Source of the DNA: DATKQI01 sp035532755
Lineage (GTDB): Bacteria; Pseudomonadota; Alphaproteobacteria; Acetobacterales; Acetobacteraceae
Length of the DNA stretch: 29,832 bases
Assembly (NCBI GenBank): GCA_035532755.1
Contig: DATKQI010000159.1
Location: forward strand, 1-29,832
Direction: 5' to 3'
In this document: positions 7,824 to 16,209 of the stretch, piece by piece
Position numbering within the stretch: the first letter of the stretch is position 1
Layout: every line of letters starts with the position of its first letter
Notes under the pieces: model-generated
Database searches by the model: none
Told to the model about the DNA's origin: nothing
The model's input: only the letters and a program-made list of their open reading frames with translations
Translations under genes and position numbers: made by a program

Positions 7824-9073
7824 TGTTCGGCGCGTTCGAGCGCGCGGTCGCCGGCCGCTACCTGCGCGCCCGTCGCGGGGAGCGCTTCGTCTCGGTCATC
7901 GCCGGCTTCTCGCTCGTCGGCATCGCGCTCGGCGTGGCCACGCTGATCATCGTGATGAGCGTGATGAACGGCTTCCGCCAGGAACTGCTCTCGCGCATCC
8001 TCGGCCTCAACGGCCATCTCGGCATCTATGCCACGACGCAGCCGCTGGCCGATTCGCCGGCGCTGCTCAACCGCATCCGCGCGGTCCCCGGCGTCGTGTC
8101 CGCGGTGCCGGTGGTCCAGGGTGAGGTGCTGCTCACCACCAACCACGGCGGCGCGGTCGGCGGCCTCGTGCGCGGTCTCACCCAGCCGGACCTGGAAGGC
8201 CTCACCGCCGTCTCGAAGCACATCGTCGCCGGCTCGCTGAAATCCTTCACCGGCCTCGATACGGTGGCGATCGGCGTGGGCCTCGCCCAGCAGCTCGGCC
8301 TGCATGTGGGCGATCGGCTTACGCTCGTCTCCCCGCAGGGCAACGCGACGGTGATCGGCACCATCCCGCGCATCCGCAGCTACAAGGTGGTGGCGGTCTT
8401 CCGCGTGGGGATGAGCGAGTACGACAGCAGCTTCGTCTTCCTCCCCATCGCCGCCGCCCAGCAGTTCTTCCAGAAGCCAGGGCAGATCACGCAGATCGAG
8501 GTGATGGTGAAGCACCCCGATCAGGTCAATTCCGTCAATCGCGCCATCTCCCGCGCGCTCACCGGCGTCCCGATCCGCATCGTGGACTGGCAGCAGAGCA
8601 ACGACAGCTTCTTCGCCGCCGTCACCGTCGAACGCAACGTGATGTTCCTGATCCTCACGCTCATCATCCTGGTCGCGGCGTTCAACGTCGTCTCCTCGCT
8701 CATCATGATGGTGAAGGACAAGACGAAGGATATCGCGGTGCTGCGCACGCTCGGCGCCTCGCGCGGGTCGGTGATGCGCATCTTCCTGATGTGCGGCGCC
8801 TCCGTCGGCATCACCGGCACCGTCGTCGGCACGGTGCTCGGTGTACTGTTCTGCCGCAACATCGAGGCGATCCGGCAGGCCCTGCAATCCATCACCGGCA
8901 CCAACCTGTTCAACCCGACCGTGTACTACCTCGAACAGCTTCCCGCGGTGCTGGACTGGAACGAGGTCAGCCAGGTGATCCTGATGGCGCTGGCGCTCTC
9001 GCTGCTCGCCACCCTCTATCCAAGCTGGCGCGCCGCCCGCACCGATCCGGTGGAGGCGCTGCGCCATGAATGA
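7823..9073 (+). CDS. Lipoprotein-releasing ABC transporter permease, LolC/LolE family
   Basis: This is the inner-membrane permease of the Lol system, which extracts mature lipoproteins and passes them to the carrier LolA. The 416-residue product has the family N-terminus: one membrane helix with GFSLVGIALGVATLIIVMSVMNGFRQEL, the MNGFR signature. A periplasmic domain of about 200 residues follows, then three C-terminal membrane helices with KTKDIAVLRTLGAS, the coupling region facing the ATPase. Only one permease gene precedes lolD, so the transporter probably uses two copies of this protein rather than a LolC-LolE pair, as in other alphaproteobacteria. It overlaps proS by one base and lolD by eight. 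Confidence 0.93.
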   Translation: MFGAFERAVAGRYLRARRGERFVSVIAGFSLVGIALGVATLIIVMSVMNGFRQELLSRILGLNGHLGIYATTQPLADSPALLNRIRAVPGVVSAVPVVQGEVLLTTNHGGAVGGLVRGLTQPDLEGLTAVSKHIVAGSLKSFTGLDTVAIGVGLAQQLGLHVGDRLTLVSPQGNATVIGTIPRIRSYKVVAVFRVGMSEYDSSFVFLPIAAAQQFFQKPGQITQIEVMVKHPDQVNSVNRAISRALTGVPIRIVDWQQSNDSFFAAVTVERNVMFLILTLIILVAAFNVVSSLIMMVKDKTKDIAVLRTLGASRGSVMRIFLMCGASVGITGTVVGTVLGVLFCRNIEAIRQALQSITGTNLFNPTVYYLEQLPAVLDWNEVSQVILMALALSLLATLYPSWRAARTDPVEALRHE

Positions 9074-9746
9074 GCCGCTGGAACTGCGGGGCGTGGTGCG
9101 CACCTATCGCGGCGGCGGCGGCGAACTGCCGGTGCTGCGCGGGGCAGACCTCGCGCTCGCCGCCGGCGAGATCGTTGCGCTCGTCGCACCCTCCGGCACC
9201 GGCAAGTCCACCCTTCTGCATCTGGCTGGCCTGCTGGAAAAGCCGGACGGCGGGGCGGTGCTGATCGAGGGGCGGGACAGCGGAAAGCTGTCGGATACCG
9301 ACCGCACGGCCATCCGCCGCGACAAGATCGGCTTCGTCTATCAGTTCCATCATCTGCTCCCCGAGTTCTCCGCGCTTGAGAACCTCGTGCTGCCGCAGAT
9401 GATCGCCGGCCGCGCCCGCAAGGCGGCCGAGGCGCACGGGACGCAACTGCTGGATGCGTTCGGGCTGATCGAGCGGTTGCGCCATCTGCCCGGCAAGCTT
9501 TCGGGCGGAGAGCAGCAGCGCGTGGCCATCGCCCGCGCGCTTGCCAATGCCCCGCGCGTCCTGCTGGCCGACGAGCCCACCGGCAACCTCGATGTCGCCA
9601 CCGCGGATGTGGTGTTCGCCCAGCTTCTGAACGTGGTGCGCAACCAGGGCGTCGCCGCCCTGATCGCCACCCACAACCCCGATCTCGCCGCGCGGATGGA
9701 CCGCACGGTCACGCTGCGGGAGGGGAAAATCGTGCCGCTGCGCTGA
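9066..9746 (+). CDS. lolD: Lipoprotein-releasing system ATP-binding protein
   Basis: LolD is the cytoplasmic ATPase that powers lipoprotein release together with the upstream permease. The 226-residue product has Walker A APSGTGKST at 41-49, with alanine instead of the usual first glycine. It also has the Q-loop VYQFHHLLPEFSALENL, characteristic of the LolD/MacB group. The ABC signature is LSGGEQQR at 145-152, Walker B is VLLADEPTGNLD at 165-176, and the H-loop is ATHNPDLA. Its start lies eight bases inside the permease gene, so the two are surely co-translated. A GC hairpin follows the stop. Confidence 0.96.
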   Translation: MNEPLELRGVVRTYRGGGGELPVLRGADLALAAGEIVALVAPSGTGKSTLLHLAGLLEKPDGGAVLIEGRDSGKLSDTDRTAIRRDKIGFVYQFHHLLPEFSALENLVLPQMIAGRARKAAEAHGTQLLDAFGLIERLRHLPGKLSGGEQQRVAIARALANAPRVLLADEPTGNLDVATADVVFAQLLNVVRNQGVAALIATHNPDLAARMDRTVTLREGKIVPLR

Positions 9747-9747
9747 T

Positions 9748-9762
9748 CGGCCCGAGGGGCCG
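9748..9762. terminator. Short GC hairpin between convergent genes
   Basis: CGGCCC (9748-9753) and GGGCCG (9757-9762) form a perfect 6-bp stem with a GAG loop, in the 21-nt gap between lolD and the convergent orphan gene. No T-run follows on either strand, so it would be a pause or stability element rather than a full terminator. Confidence 0.3.
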
Positions 9763-9767
9763 CGCGC

Positions 9768-10283
9768 CTACAGCTGGTTGACGAGATTTACTCCGGTACC
9801 CTGGATCGGCCCCATCGCCATTCCCTGCTCGGTGCCCACGGCATCGCTGAGCCATTCAAGGAACTCCCGGGCCATCGCGGTCGATTCCGCCCATTCGTCC
9901 CGCCCGAGGTCGGAATTTTGCTTCCAGACCGTCTTGCCCTTGTTCTGCTGTTCCCGCTTCGAATAACCCCAGATCGGCTGCCACACGCCGCCGTCCATGT
10001 ATTTGAAATACTGGTAGTCGGACACGTCATCGACGATCTTGAGGTCGTCTTCGGTCCAGAAGACCGTGTGGTCGCTGTCGAATTTCACGTGGAAGCTGCT
10101 GACCTTGCACTGCCACACACCCTTCGCGCGCCCTGGCGCGTCGATCGAGAATGTGTTGGCCGCATAGCGTTGCAGATCGAGCCGCACATGGCCCTTCTTG
10201 AAGGGGAAGAGGACGAAATTCTTCACCACGCGGTAACGCCCGACCTTGGCAAGCTGAGTCGAATTGATCGTCAAGACCGCCAT
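9768..10283 (-). CDS. Hypothetical protein, 171 residues, AT-richer orphan
   Basis: I do not recognise this protein. It begins MAVLTINSTQLAKVGRYRVV and has no signal peptide and no membrane helix. It has many aromatic residues (a YQYFKY segment, several Trp), an acidic middle (WTEDDLKIVDDVSDY) and a lysine-rich stretch (KREQQNKGKTVWK). The start ATG at 10283 is backed by GGGAGG about eight bases upstream. Earlier in-frame starts lack such a site. By eye the gene is clearly less GC-rich than its neighbours (roughly mid-fifties percent). It stands alone, reversed, between lolD and dnaE, so it may have arrived by transfer. The good ribosome site argues that it is a real gene. A soluble, compact beta-rich fold is my guess only. 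Confidence 0.75.
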   Translation of the reverse strand: MAVLTINSTQLAKVGRYRVVKNFVLFPFKKGHVRLDLQRYAANTFSIDAPGRAKGVWQCKVSSFHVKFDSDHTVFWTEDDLKIVDDVSDYQYFKYMDGGVWQPIWGYSKREQQNKGKTVWKQNSDLGRDEWAESTAMAREFLEWLSDAVGTEQGMAMGPIQGTGVNLVNQL

Positions 10284-10380
10284 CCTTCCGCCCTCCCACG
10301 ATGTCATGCAGCCGAGCGGATATGTAGCATTGGCGATGCCGGCGGAGTAGCACAACCTGGTTGAAAGCGATGCCGAGTCG

Positions 10381-10400
10381 CGGCATGCCGTGCCGGAGGA
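10381..10400 (+). promoter_or_regulatory. dnaE ribosome binding site with upstream palindrome
   Basis: GGAGGA at 10395-10400 lies nine bases before a TTG (10410) and decides the dnaE start, because no ATG or GTG in frame is close to the conserved N-terminus. Just before it is the 10-bp perfect palindrome CGGCATGCCG (10381-10390), of unknown meaning. Confidence 0.6.
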
Positions 10401-10409
10401 TATCCCCCT

Positions 10410-13400
10410 TTGCCCCACGCGGATTTCGTCCATCTCCACGCCCATTCCGCCTATTCGCTCAGCGAGGGCGCGATCAAGGCCGATAAGCTGGTGGCGCTTG
10501 CGCGTGAGGATGCGATGCCCGCCGTCGCGCTCACCGACACCGCCAACCTGTTCGGCGCGCTGGAGTTCAGCCAGGCCTGCACGGCGAAGGGCGTGCAGCC
10601 GATCATCGGCTGCCAGATCGGCCTCGCCCGGCCCAACTCGCGCCTGCCGCCCGATCCGCTCGTGCTGCTGGCGCAGAACGAGGCGGGCTTCGCGAACCTC
10701 CAGCGCCTCTCTTCCCGCGGTTACCTGGATACCGAACCGGGGCTGAAACCCCAGATCGCACTGCCGGCTCTCGCCGCCCATGCGGAGGGGCTGTTCCTGC
10801 TGACCGGCGGCACGGCCGGCCCGCTCGCGCGGCTGCTCGCGGAAGGCCAGAAGGATGAGGCCGCTGCCCTGCTCGCGGCTCTCGCCGAAGCCTTCCCCGA
10901 CCGGATCGCGGTGGAGCTGCATCGCCACAACCTGCCCACGGATCGGGCGATCGAACCCGGGCTGATCGCGCTGGCCGATGCCGCGCGGCTGCCGCTGGTC
11001 GCCGCGAACGACTGCTATTTCGCCAAACCGGCGATGCACGAGGCCCATGATGCGTTGCTATGCATCGCCGAAGGCCGCCTGCTGTCCGATGCCGAGCGCC
11101 GCCGCGTCAGCGTGGAACACTGGTTCAAGCCCGCCGCGACCATGCGCGCCCTGTTCGCAGACCTGCCGGATGCCTGCGACAACACGCTCGCCATCGCCCG
11201 CACCTGCGCGGTCATGGCCGAGACCCGCAAGCCGCTGCTGCCCGTCTGCCCCAAGGTGCACGAGGGCAGCACCGAGGAGGAGACGGTGCGCGCCATGGCG
11301 ATCGAGGGCCTCGACCGCCGGATGGATGCGCTCGGCGCCGACGACGCCACCCGCGCGCGCTATCGCGAACGGCTCGATTTCGAGCTCTCGGTGATCGCGA
11401 ACATGGGCTTCCCCGGCTACTTCCTCATCGTGGCGGACTTCATCCAGTGGGCGAAGGCACATGGCATCCCGGTCGGCCCCGGCCGCGGCTCCGGCGCGGG
11501 CTCGGTGGTCGCCTGGGCGCTCACCATCACCGATCTCGATCCGCTGCGGTTCAACCTGCTGTTCGAGCGGTTCCTGAACCCCGAACGCATCTCGATGCCG
11601 GATTTCGACATCGATTTCTGCCAGGACCGGCGGGACGAGGTCATCGCCTACGTGCGCGGCGAATACGGCGCGGACCGGGTGGCGCAGATCATCACCTTCG
11701 GCAAGCTCCAGGCCCGCGCGGCGGTGCGCGATGTCGGCCGCGTGCTTGGCCTGCCCTTCGGCCAGATGAACCGCGTGGCGGAGCTGATCCCGAACAATCC
11801 CGCCAAACCCGTCACCTTGCAGCAGGCGATCGACGGGGAGCCGCGGCTGCAGCAGATGCGCGCCGACGACGAAGCGGTGAAACGCCTGCTCGAAATCGCG
11901 CTGCAGCTCGAAGGGCTCTACCGCCACGCGAGCACCCATGCCGCCGGCGTGGTGATCGGCGATCGTCCGCTCGCGGAGCTTGTGCCGCTCTACAAGGACC
12001 CGCGTTCGGATTTCCTGGTCACGCAGTATTCGATGAAATATGTCGAGGCCGCCGGCCTCGTGAAGTTTGATTTCCTGGGCCTCACCACGCTCACCATCCT
12101 CCAGCGCGCCGTCGGCTTCCTGAAGAAGCTCGGCATCGGCGTCGATCTGGATCGCCTGCCGCTCGACGATCCGCCGACATACGAAATGCTGGCGCGCGGC
12201 GATGCGGGCGGGGTGTTCCAGTTCGAAAGCCAGGGCATGCGGGACGTGCTGCGCCAGATGCGCCCGGACCGCTTCGAGGACCTCATCGCCGGCGTGGCGC
12301 TCTACCGCCCGGGCCCGATGGCCAACATCCCCGCCTATTGCCAGCGCAAGCACGGCGAGAAATGGGATGCCCCGCACGAGGACATCCGGGACATCCTGGA
12401 TGAGACCTACGGGATCATGGTCTATCAGGAGCAGGTGATGCAGATCGCCCAGCGCCTGGCCGGCTACAGCCTGGGCGCGGCCGACATGCTGCGCCGGGCG
12501 ATGGGCAAGAAGATCCGCGCGGAGATGGAGGCCCAGCGGAAGGCCTTCACCGATGGCGCCGTTGGCCGCGGCATCAGCCCCGACAAGGCCGGCGAGATTT
12601 TTGATCTGATGGCGAAATTCGCCGATTACGGCTTCAACAAGTCGCACGCGGCCGCGTATGCCCTGGTTGCGTACCAGACCGCGTGGATGAAGGCGAACCA
12701 CCCCGTCGCCTTCATTGCCGGCTGCATGAGCCTCGCGCTCAGCAACACCGACAAGCTCGCCGCCCTGCGGCAGGAGGCGGCCCGGCTGAACATCAGGGTG
12801 CTGCCGCCGGACATCAACGCCTCGGATGCGGATTTCACGGTCGAGCCCGCTGCCGATGGCAGCCTCGCCATCCGCTACGCGCTCGCCGCGGTGAAGCGGG
12901 TGGGGGCGGCGGCGATGGCGGCCGTGGTGGCCGCGCGCGGAACCACGCCGTTCGCCGACCTCGCGGATTTCGCCGCTCGCGTCGATCCGCAGCAGCTCAA
13001 CCGCATGCAGATCGAGAACCTGATCCGTGCCGGCGCGTTCGACCGGCTGGAGCCGAATCGCGGCCGGCTGTTCGCCAGTGCCGAGATGCTGCTCAAGCGC
13101 GCCCAGGCGGCGGCCGAGGAACGCGGGTCCGGCCAGACCGGGCTGTTCGGCGAAGCCGGCCGGCCGGAGCCGCTGCGCCTGCCGGACGCGCCGGACTGGC
13201 CGCCGATGGAACGCCTCGGCTTCGAGGCGGAAGCGGTCGGCTTCCATCTCACCGCCCATCCGCTCGATGCCTACGCGATCACGCTGAAGCGCCTTGGCGT
13301 CGTCGGCAGCGCGGCGCTGGAAGCGCGCGCGGCGGCCGGCGCGGCGCGGGTGAAGCTCGCCGGCTCCCTCATCGCGCGCAAGGAACGGATCACCCGCACC

Positions 13401-13826
13401 GGCAGCCGCATGGCCTGGCTGCGCCTGTCGGACGCTGCCGGCAGCTACGAGATCACCGTGTTCAGCGAAGTGCTGTCGCGCGCGCGCGACATCCTGGTCG
13501 ATGGCGCGGCCCTGCTCGTCACCGCCGATCTGCGCGTCGAGAGCGACGTTCTGCGCATCACCGCGCAGGACATCGCCCCACTGGACGAGGCCGCCGCCCA
13601 TGCCGGCACCGGCATGCGCGTATGGCTGCAGCAGACGGCGGCGGTCGCGCATATCCGCGCGCTGCTGGACCGCGAGGGCAGCGGCCGTGGCCGCGTGGTC
13701 CTGGTTCCGCATCTGAACGCCGAGCAGGAAGTGGAGGTGGTGCTGCCCGGCGGCTTCAACGTCACCCCGCGTCTCGCCCAGGCGCTGAAGATGGCGCCGG
13801 GAATCGAGCGGGTAGAGGAGATCTAG
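10410..13826 (+). CDS. dnaE: DNA polymerase III subunit alpha (replicative DnaE1 type)
   Basis: DnaE is the chromosomal replicase catalytic subunit. The 1138-residue product starts at TTG 10410 and opens with the PHP domain (FVHLHAHSAYSLSEGA). The palm holds GPGRGSGAGSVVAW and PDFDIDFC, with catalytic Asp 400 and Asp 402. Further conserved blocks are YRHASTHAAGVVIG, GVALYRPGPM and FNKSHAAAYALVAYQTAWMK. Near residue 909, QTGLFG fits the internal beta-clamp-binding motif. An OB domain follows (RITRTGSRMAWLRLSD), then a C-terminal region. Length and organisation are those of the essential DnaE1, not of the mutagenic DnaE2, since the clamp motif and full C-terminus are present. Antisense frames here stay open for a long way, but only because of high GC content. 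Confidence 0.97.
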   Translation: MPHADFVHLHAHSAYSLSEGAIKADKLVALAREDAMPAVALTDTANLFGALEFSQACTAKGVQPIIGCQIGLARPNSRLPPDPLVLLAQNEAGFANLQRLSSRGYLDTEPGLKPQIALPALAAHAEGLFLLTGGTAGPLARLLAEGQKDEAAALLAALAEAFPDRIAVELHRHNLPTDRAIEPGLIALADAARLPLVAANDCYFAKPAMHEAHDALLCIAEGRLLSDAERRRVSVEHWFKPAATMRALFADLPDACDNTLAIARTCAVMAETRKPLLPVCPKVHEGSTEEETVRAMAIEGLDRRMDALGADDATRARYRERLDFELSVIANMGFPGYFLIVADFIQWAKAHGIPVGPGRGSGAGSVVAWALTITDLDPLRFNLLFERFLNPERISMPDFDIDFCQDRRDEVIAYVRGEYGADRVAQIITFGKLQARAAVRDVGRVLGLPFGQMNRVAELIPNNPAKPVTLQQAIDGEPRLQQMRADDEAVKRLLEIALQLEGLYRHASTHAAGVVIGDRPLAELVPLYKDPRSDFLVTQYSMKYVEAAGLVKFDFLGLTTLTILQRAVGFLKKLGIGVDLDRLPLDDPPTYEMLARGDAGGVFQFESQGMRDVLRQMRPDRFEDLIAGVALYRPGPMANIPAYCQRKHGEKWDAPHEDIRDILDETYGIMVYQEQVMQIAQRLAGYSLGAADMLRRAMGKKIRAEMEAQRKAFTDGAVGRGISPDKAGEIFDLMAKFADYGFNKSHAAAYALVAYQTAWMKANHPVAFIAGCMSLALSNTDKLAALRQEAARLNIRVLPPDINASDADFTVEPAADGSLAIRYALAAVKRVGAAAMAAVVAARGTTPFADLADFAARVDPQQLNRMQIENLIRAGAFDRLEPNRGRLFASAEMLLKRAQAAAEERGSGQTGLFGEAGRPEPLRLPDAPDWPPMERLGFEAEAVGFHLTAHPLDAYAITLKRLGVVGSAALEARAAAGAARVKLAGSLIARKERITRTGSRMAWLRLSDAAGSYEITVFSEVLSRARDILVDGAALLVTADLRVESDVLRITAQDIAPLDEAAAHAGTGMRVWLQQTAAVAHIRALLDREGSGRGRVVLVPHLNAEQEVEVVLPGGFNVTPRLAQALKMAPGIERVEEI

Positions 13827-13832
13827 CCGTCC

Positions 13833-15332
13833 ATGCGCGATCATGTCGGCGCGATCGACCAGGGCACCACCAGCACCCGCTTCATCATCTTCGATCGCCA
13901 GGGCACGATCGTCGCCGCCGCGCAGCAGGAACATGCGCAGATCTATCCGCAACCCGGCTGGGTCGAGCACGACCCGATGGAGATCCTGCGCAACACCGAA
14001 TCCGTGGCCGCCGCGGCACTCGCCAAGGCGAGCCTTGCCGCGGGCGATCTCGCCGCCGTCGGCCTGACCAACCAGCGCGAGACCACGCTGCTGTGGCATC
14101 GCCGCACCGGGGCACCCGTGCACAACGCCCTGGTCTGGCAGGATACGCGGGTCGATCCGCTGGTCGCGGCACTCGCGAAGGATGGCGGACAGGACCGCTT
14201 CCGCGCCCAGACCGGCCTGCCCCTCGCCAGCTACTTCTCCGCTCTCAAGCTGCATTGGCTGCTGGAAAACATCCCCGATGCGCGGCGGGCGGCCGAGGTT
14301 GGGGATCTGCTGTTCGGCACCGTCGATTCCTGGCTGCTGTGGAACCTCACCGGTGGTCCGGCAGGCGGGCTTCACATCACCGATGTGACGAACGCAAGCC
14401 GCACCCAGATGATGAATCTCCGCACGCTGGACTGGGATGACGGCCTGCTGGCCACCTTCGCCATTCCGCGCGCGGTGCTGCCGCGCATCCGGCCCTCCAG
14501 CACGATCTACGGCGCTGCGGCCGCCGGCGTGCTGAAGGGCGCGCCGCTCTCCGGCATCCTGGGCGACCAGCACGCGGCCCTCGTCGGCCAGGCCTGCTTC
14601 CGCCCCGGCGAGGCGAAGAACACCTACGGCACCGGCTGCTTCCTGCTGATGAACACCGGCCCCGAACCCGTCGCCTCCACTGCCGGGCTGATCACCACGC
14701 TCGCCTACCAGTTCGGTGACGCGCCGCCGCAGTACGCGCTGGAGGGCTCCATCGCCATCGCCGGGGCGCTCGTGCAATGGCTGCGGGACAATCTCGGCCT
14801 GATCCGGTCCAGCACCGAGATCGAGGCACTCGCCCGCAGTGTCGAAGACAATGGCGATGTCTATATCGTCCCCGCCTTTTCAGGCCTGTACGCGCCGTAC
14901 TGGAAGGCGTCCGCCCGCGGCGTGGTGGCAGGTCTCACCCGCTATGCGAACCGCGGCCATATCGCCCGCGCCGCTCTCGAAGCCACCGCCTACCAGACGC
15001 GCGATGTGCTGGAGGCGATGCAGGCGGATTCCGGCCTGCCCATCCGGGCGCTGCGCACCGATGGCGGCATGGTCGTCAACGATCTGCTGATGCAGTTCCA
15101 GGCCGATATCCTGAACATCACGGTGGTCCGCCCGCGCATCACCGAAACCACCGCTCTCGGCGCCGCCTATGCCGCCGGCCTCGCCACCGGCTTCTGGCAG
15201 GGCGCCGACGAACTCGCCCGCAACTGGAGTGTCGATCGTAGCTGGACGCCGGCCATGCCGGATGCGCGGCGCGACCGGCTCTATGCCTCCTGGCAGAAGG
15301 CAGTGCGCCGGTCCTTCGACTGGACCGGTTGA
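13833..15332 (+). CDS. glpK: Glycerol kinase
   Basis: GlpK phosphorylates glycerol to sn-glycerol 3-phosphate with ATP (FGGY sugar-kinase family). The 499-residue product matches the usual length. It has DQGTTSTR at residues 9-16, GLTNQRETTLLWHRRTG, WQDTR, and the glycerol-site block DVTNASRTQMMNL. The C-terminal half has GILGDQHAALVGQ, YGTGCFLLMNTG, PAFSGLYAPYW and the RTDGGMVVND signature. The ATG is six bases after the dnaE stop, and the best Shine-Dalgarno (GAGGAG) lies inside the end of dnaE. It may therefore be read through from dnaE. No glpF, glpD or glpR is adjacent. The gene runs into a convergent neighbour with an 8-base gap. Confidence 0.96.
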   Translation: MRDHVGAIDQGTTSTRFIIFDRQGTIVAAAQQEHAQIYPQPGWVEHDPMEILRNTESVAAAALAKASLAAGDLAAVGLTNQRETTLLWHRRTGAPVHNALVWQDTRVDPLVAALAKDGGQDRFRAQTGLPLASYFSALKLHWLLENIPDARRAAEVGDLLFGTVDSWLLWNLTGGPAGGLHITDVTNASRTQMMNLRTLDWDDGLLATFAIPRAVLPRIRPSSTIYGAAAAGVLKGAPLSGILGDQHAALVGQACFRPGEAKNTYGTGCFLLMNTGPEPVASTAGLITTLAYQFGDAPPQYALEGSIAIAGALVQWLRDNLGLIRSSTEIEALARSVEDNGDVYIVPAFSGLYAPYWKASARGVVAGLTRYANRGHIARAALEATAYQTRDVLEAMQADSGLPIRALRTDGGMVVNDLLMQFQADILNITVVRPRITETTALGAAYAAGLATGFWQGADELARNWSVDRSWTPAMPDARRDRLYASWQKAVRRSFDWTG

Positions 15333-15340
15333 TTGCCGGG

Positions 15341-16132
15341 TTACGCCGCCGCCTCGGCCGCAACGAGATCGATCTCCGCCCCCCCGAACCCCTCGAACCG
15401 AGCCACCACGCGCTGCCCCGCCCGCGCCGTGCACAATCCGGTATAGCTGCCGGTCGTCACCACCTGTCCGGCCGCAAGGTGCATCCCAAGGGCAGGCAAC
15501 GCGTTCGCCAGCCACACCAGCGGCAACACCGGATCGCCCGCCGGATTGCCCCCGGCCTGCTCCACCACGGTCACGCCGCCGATCGAAAGCCGCACGGTCA
15601 GCCGCGCCAGATCGGCTTGTCGCCAGTCTGCCAAGTCCGCGCCCACAACCAGTGCCCGGTGCGCGAGCGAATCGGCCAGCATGTGCAGCAGCGGCACCGC
15701 GTCGGGCGCGGCATAGCGGCTCTCCACAAGCTCGATCGTCACGCACGCCACCGCCACCGCATCCACGACCTCATCCCTGGCATAGGCCGCGCCATCGGCC
15801 CGCCCGGGCAGGTCGCGCGCCAGCCGGAAGCCGATCTCGGCCTCGATCCCGATCGCGGCACCCGCCGGCAGCGGGAAGCGCGCCGGGGCTGCCAGCAACC
15901 CGGCTTCCGGCAGCAGCGCCCCGCCCGGCGGCTTGCCGGGCGCGATCCCCGCCTTCCAGCCGCCGGTCGCCGCCCCCATCCGCCGCGCCACGGCCTGCTG
16001 AATCGCCCAGGCCTCTGCCGCATCCGCCGGCGCGGCGTCGTCGGGCAGGCGGTCCAGCTTCGCGCCGGTGCCGCGCGCGGCGAACAGAAGGTTGGCCGCC
16101 CGCTCGATGCGGGGCGAAGTCTGCGTCGTCAT
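15341..16132 (-). CDS. Fumarylacetoacetase / 2-keto-4-pentenoate hydratase family protein
   Basis: The 263-residue product belongs to the FAH superfamily, in the subgroup close to 2-hydroxypenta-2,4-dienoate hydratase and 4-oxalocrotonate decarboxylase. These Mg-dependent enzymes act on keto-acids from aromatic or sugar-acid catabolism. It shows GGWKAGIAPG at 57-66, IGIEAEIGFRLARDLP from about 94 with the metal-binding glutamates, an IELVESRY block, and GQVVTTGSYTG near the C-terminus. The ATG at 16132 gives a normal length. Earlier in-frame codons would add an unconserved leader. It is divergent from the SDR gene 77 bases away and may be co-regulated with it. The exact substrate cannot be assigned. 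Confidence 0.85.
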   Translation of the reverse strand: MTTQTSPRIERAANLLFAARGTGAKLDRLPDDAAPADAAEAWAIQQAVARRMGAATGGWKAGIAPGKPPGGALLPEAGLLAAPARFPLPAGAAIGIEAEIGFRLARDLPGRADGAAYARDEVVDAVAVACVTIELVESRYAAPDAVPLLHMLADSLAHRALVVGADLADWRQADLARLTVRLSIGGVTVVEQAGGNPAGDPVLPLVWLANALPALGMHLAAGQVVTTGSYTGLCTARAGQRVVARFEGFGGAEIDLVAAEAAA

Positions 16133-16154
16133 GGATGGATCACCCCGGGTTCCC

Positions 16155-16198
16155 GGCATTGACAGCGGGCGTGCCGATGGAACAGCGTCATCAATGCC
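16155..16198. promoter_or_regulatory. Inverted repeat in a divergent promoter region
   Basis: The 77-base gap between the divergent hydratase-family and SDR genes holds the perfect 8-bp inverted repeat GGCATTGA (16155-16162) and TCAATGCC (16191-16198), with centres 36 bp apart. A consensus -35 hexamer TTGACA (16159-16164, plus strand) overlaps the left arm. No convincing -10 follows at normal spacing. It looks like a two-half-site operator serving both directions, but an 8-bp match could be chance. Confidence 0.3.
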
Positions 16199-16209
16199 CA
16201 TGCAACGCT

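Noticed and set aside
11058..14777. 1239-codon open frame on minus, antisense to dnaE and glpK
   Set aside because: The translation is low-complexity Arg/Gly/Ala/His text with no family features. It runs through two well-supported genes and is explained by high third-position GC on the opposite strand.
16159..16164. TTGACA as a firm -35 of an SDR promoter
   Set aside because: No acceptable -10 at 16-18 bp downstream, so I mention it only within the inverted-repeat feature.
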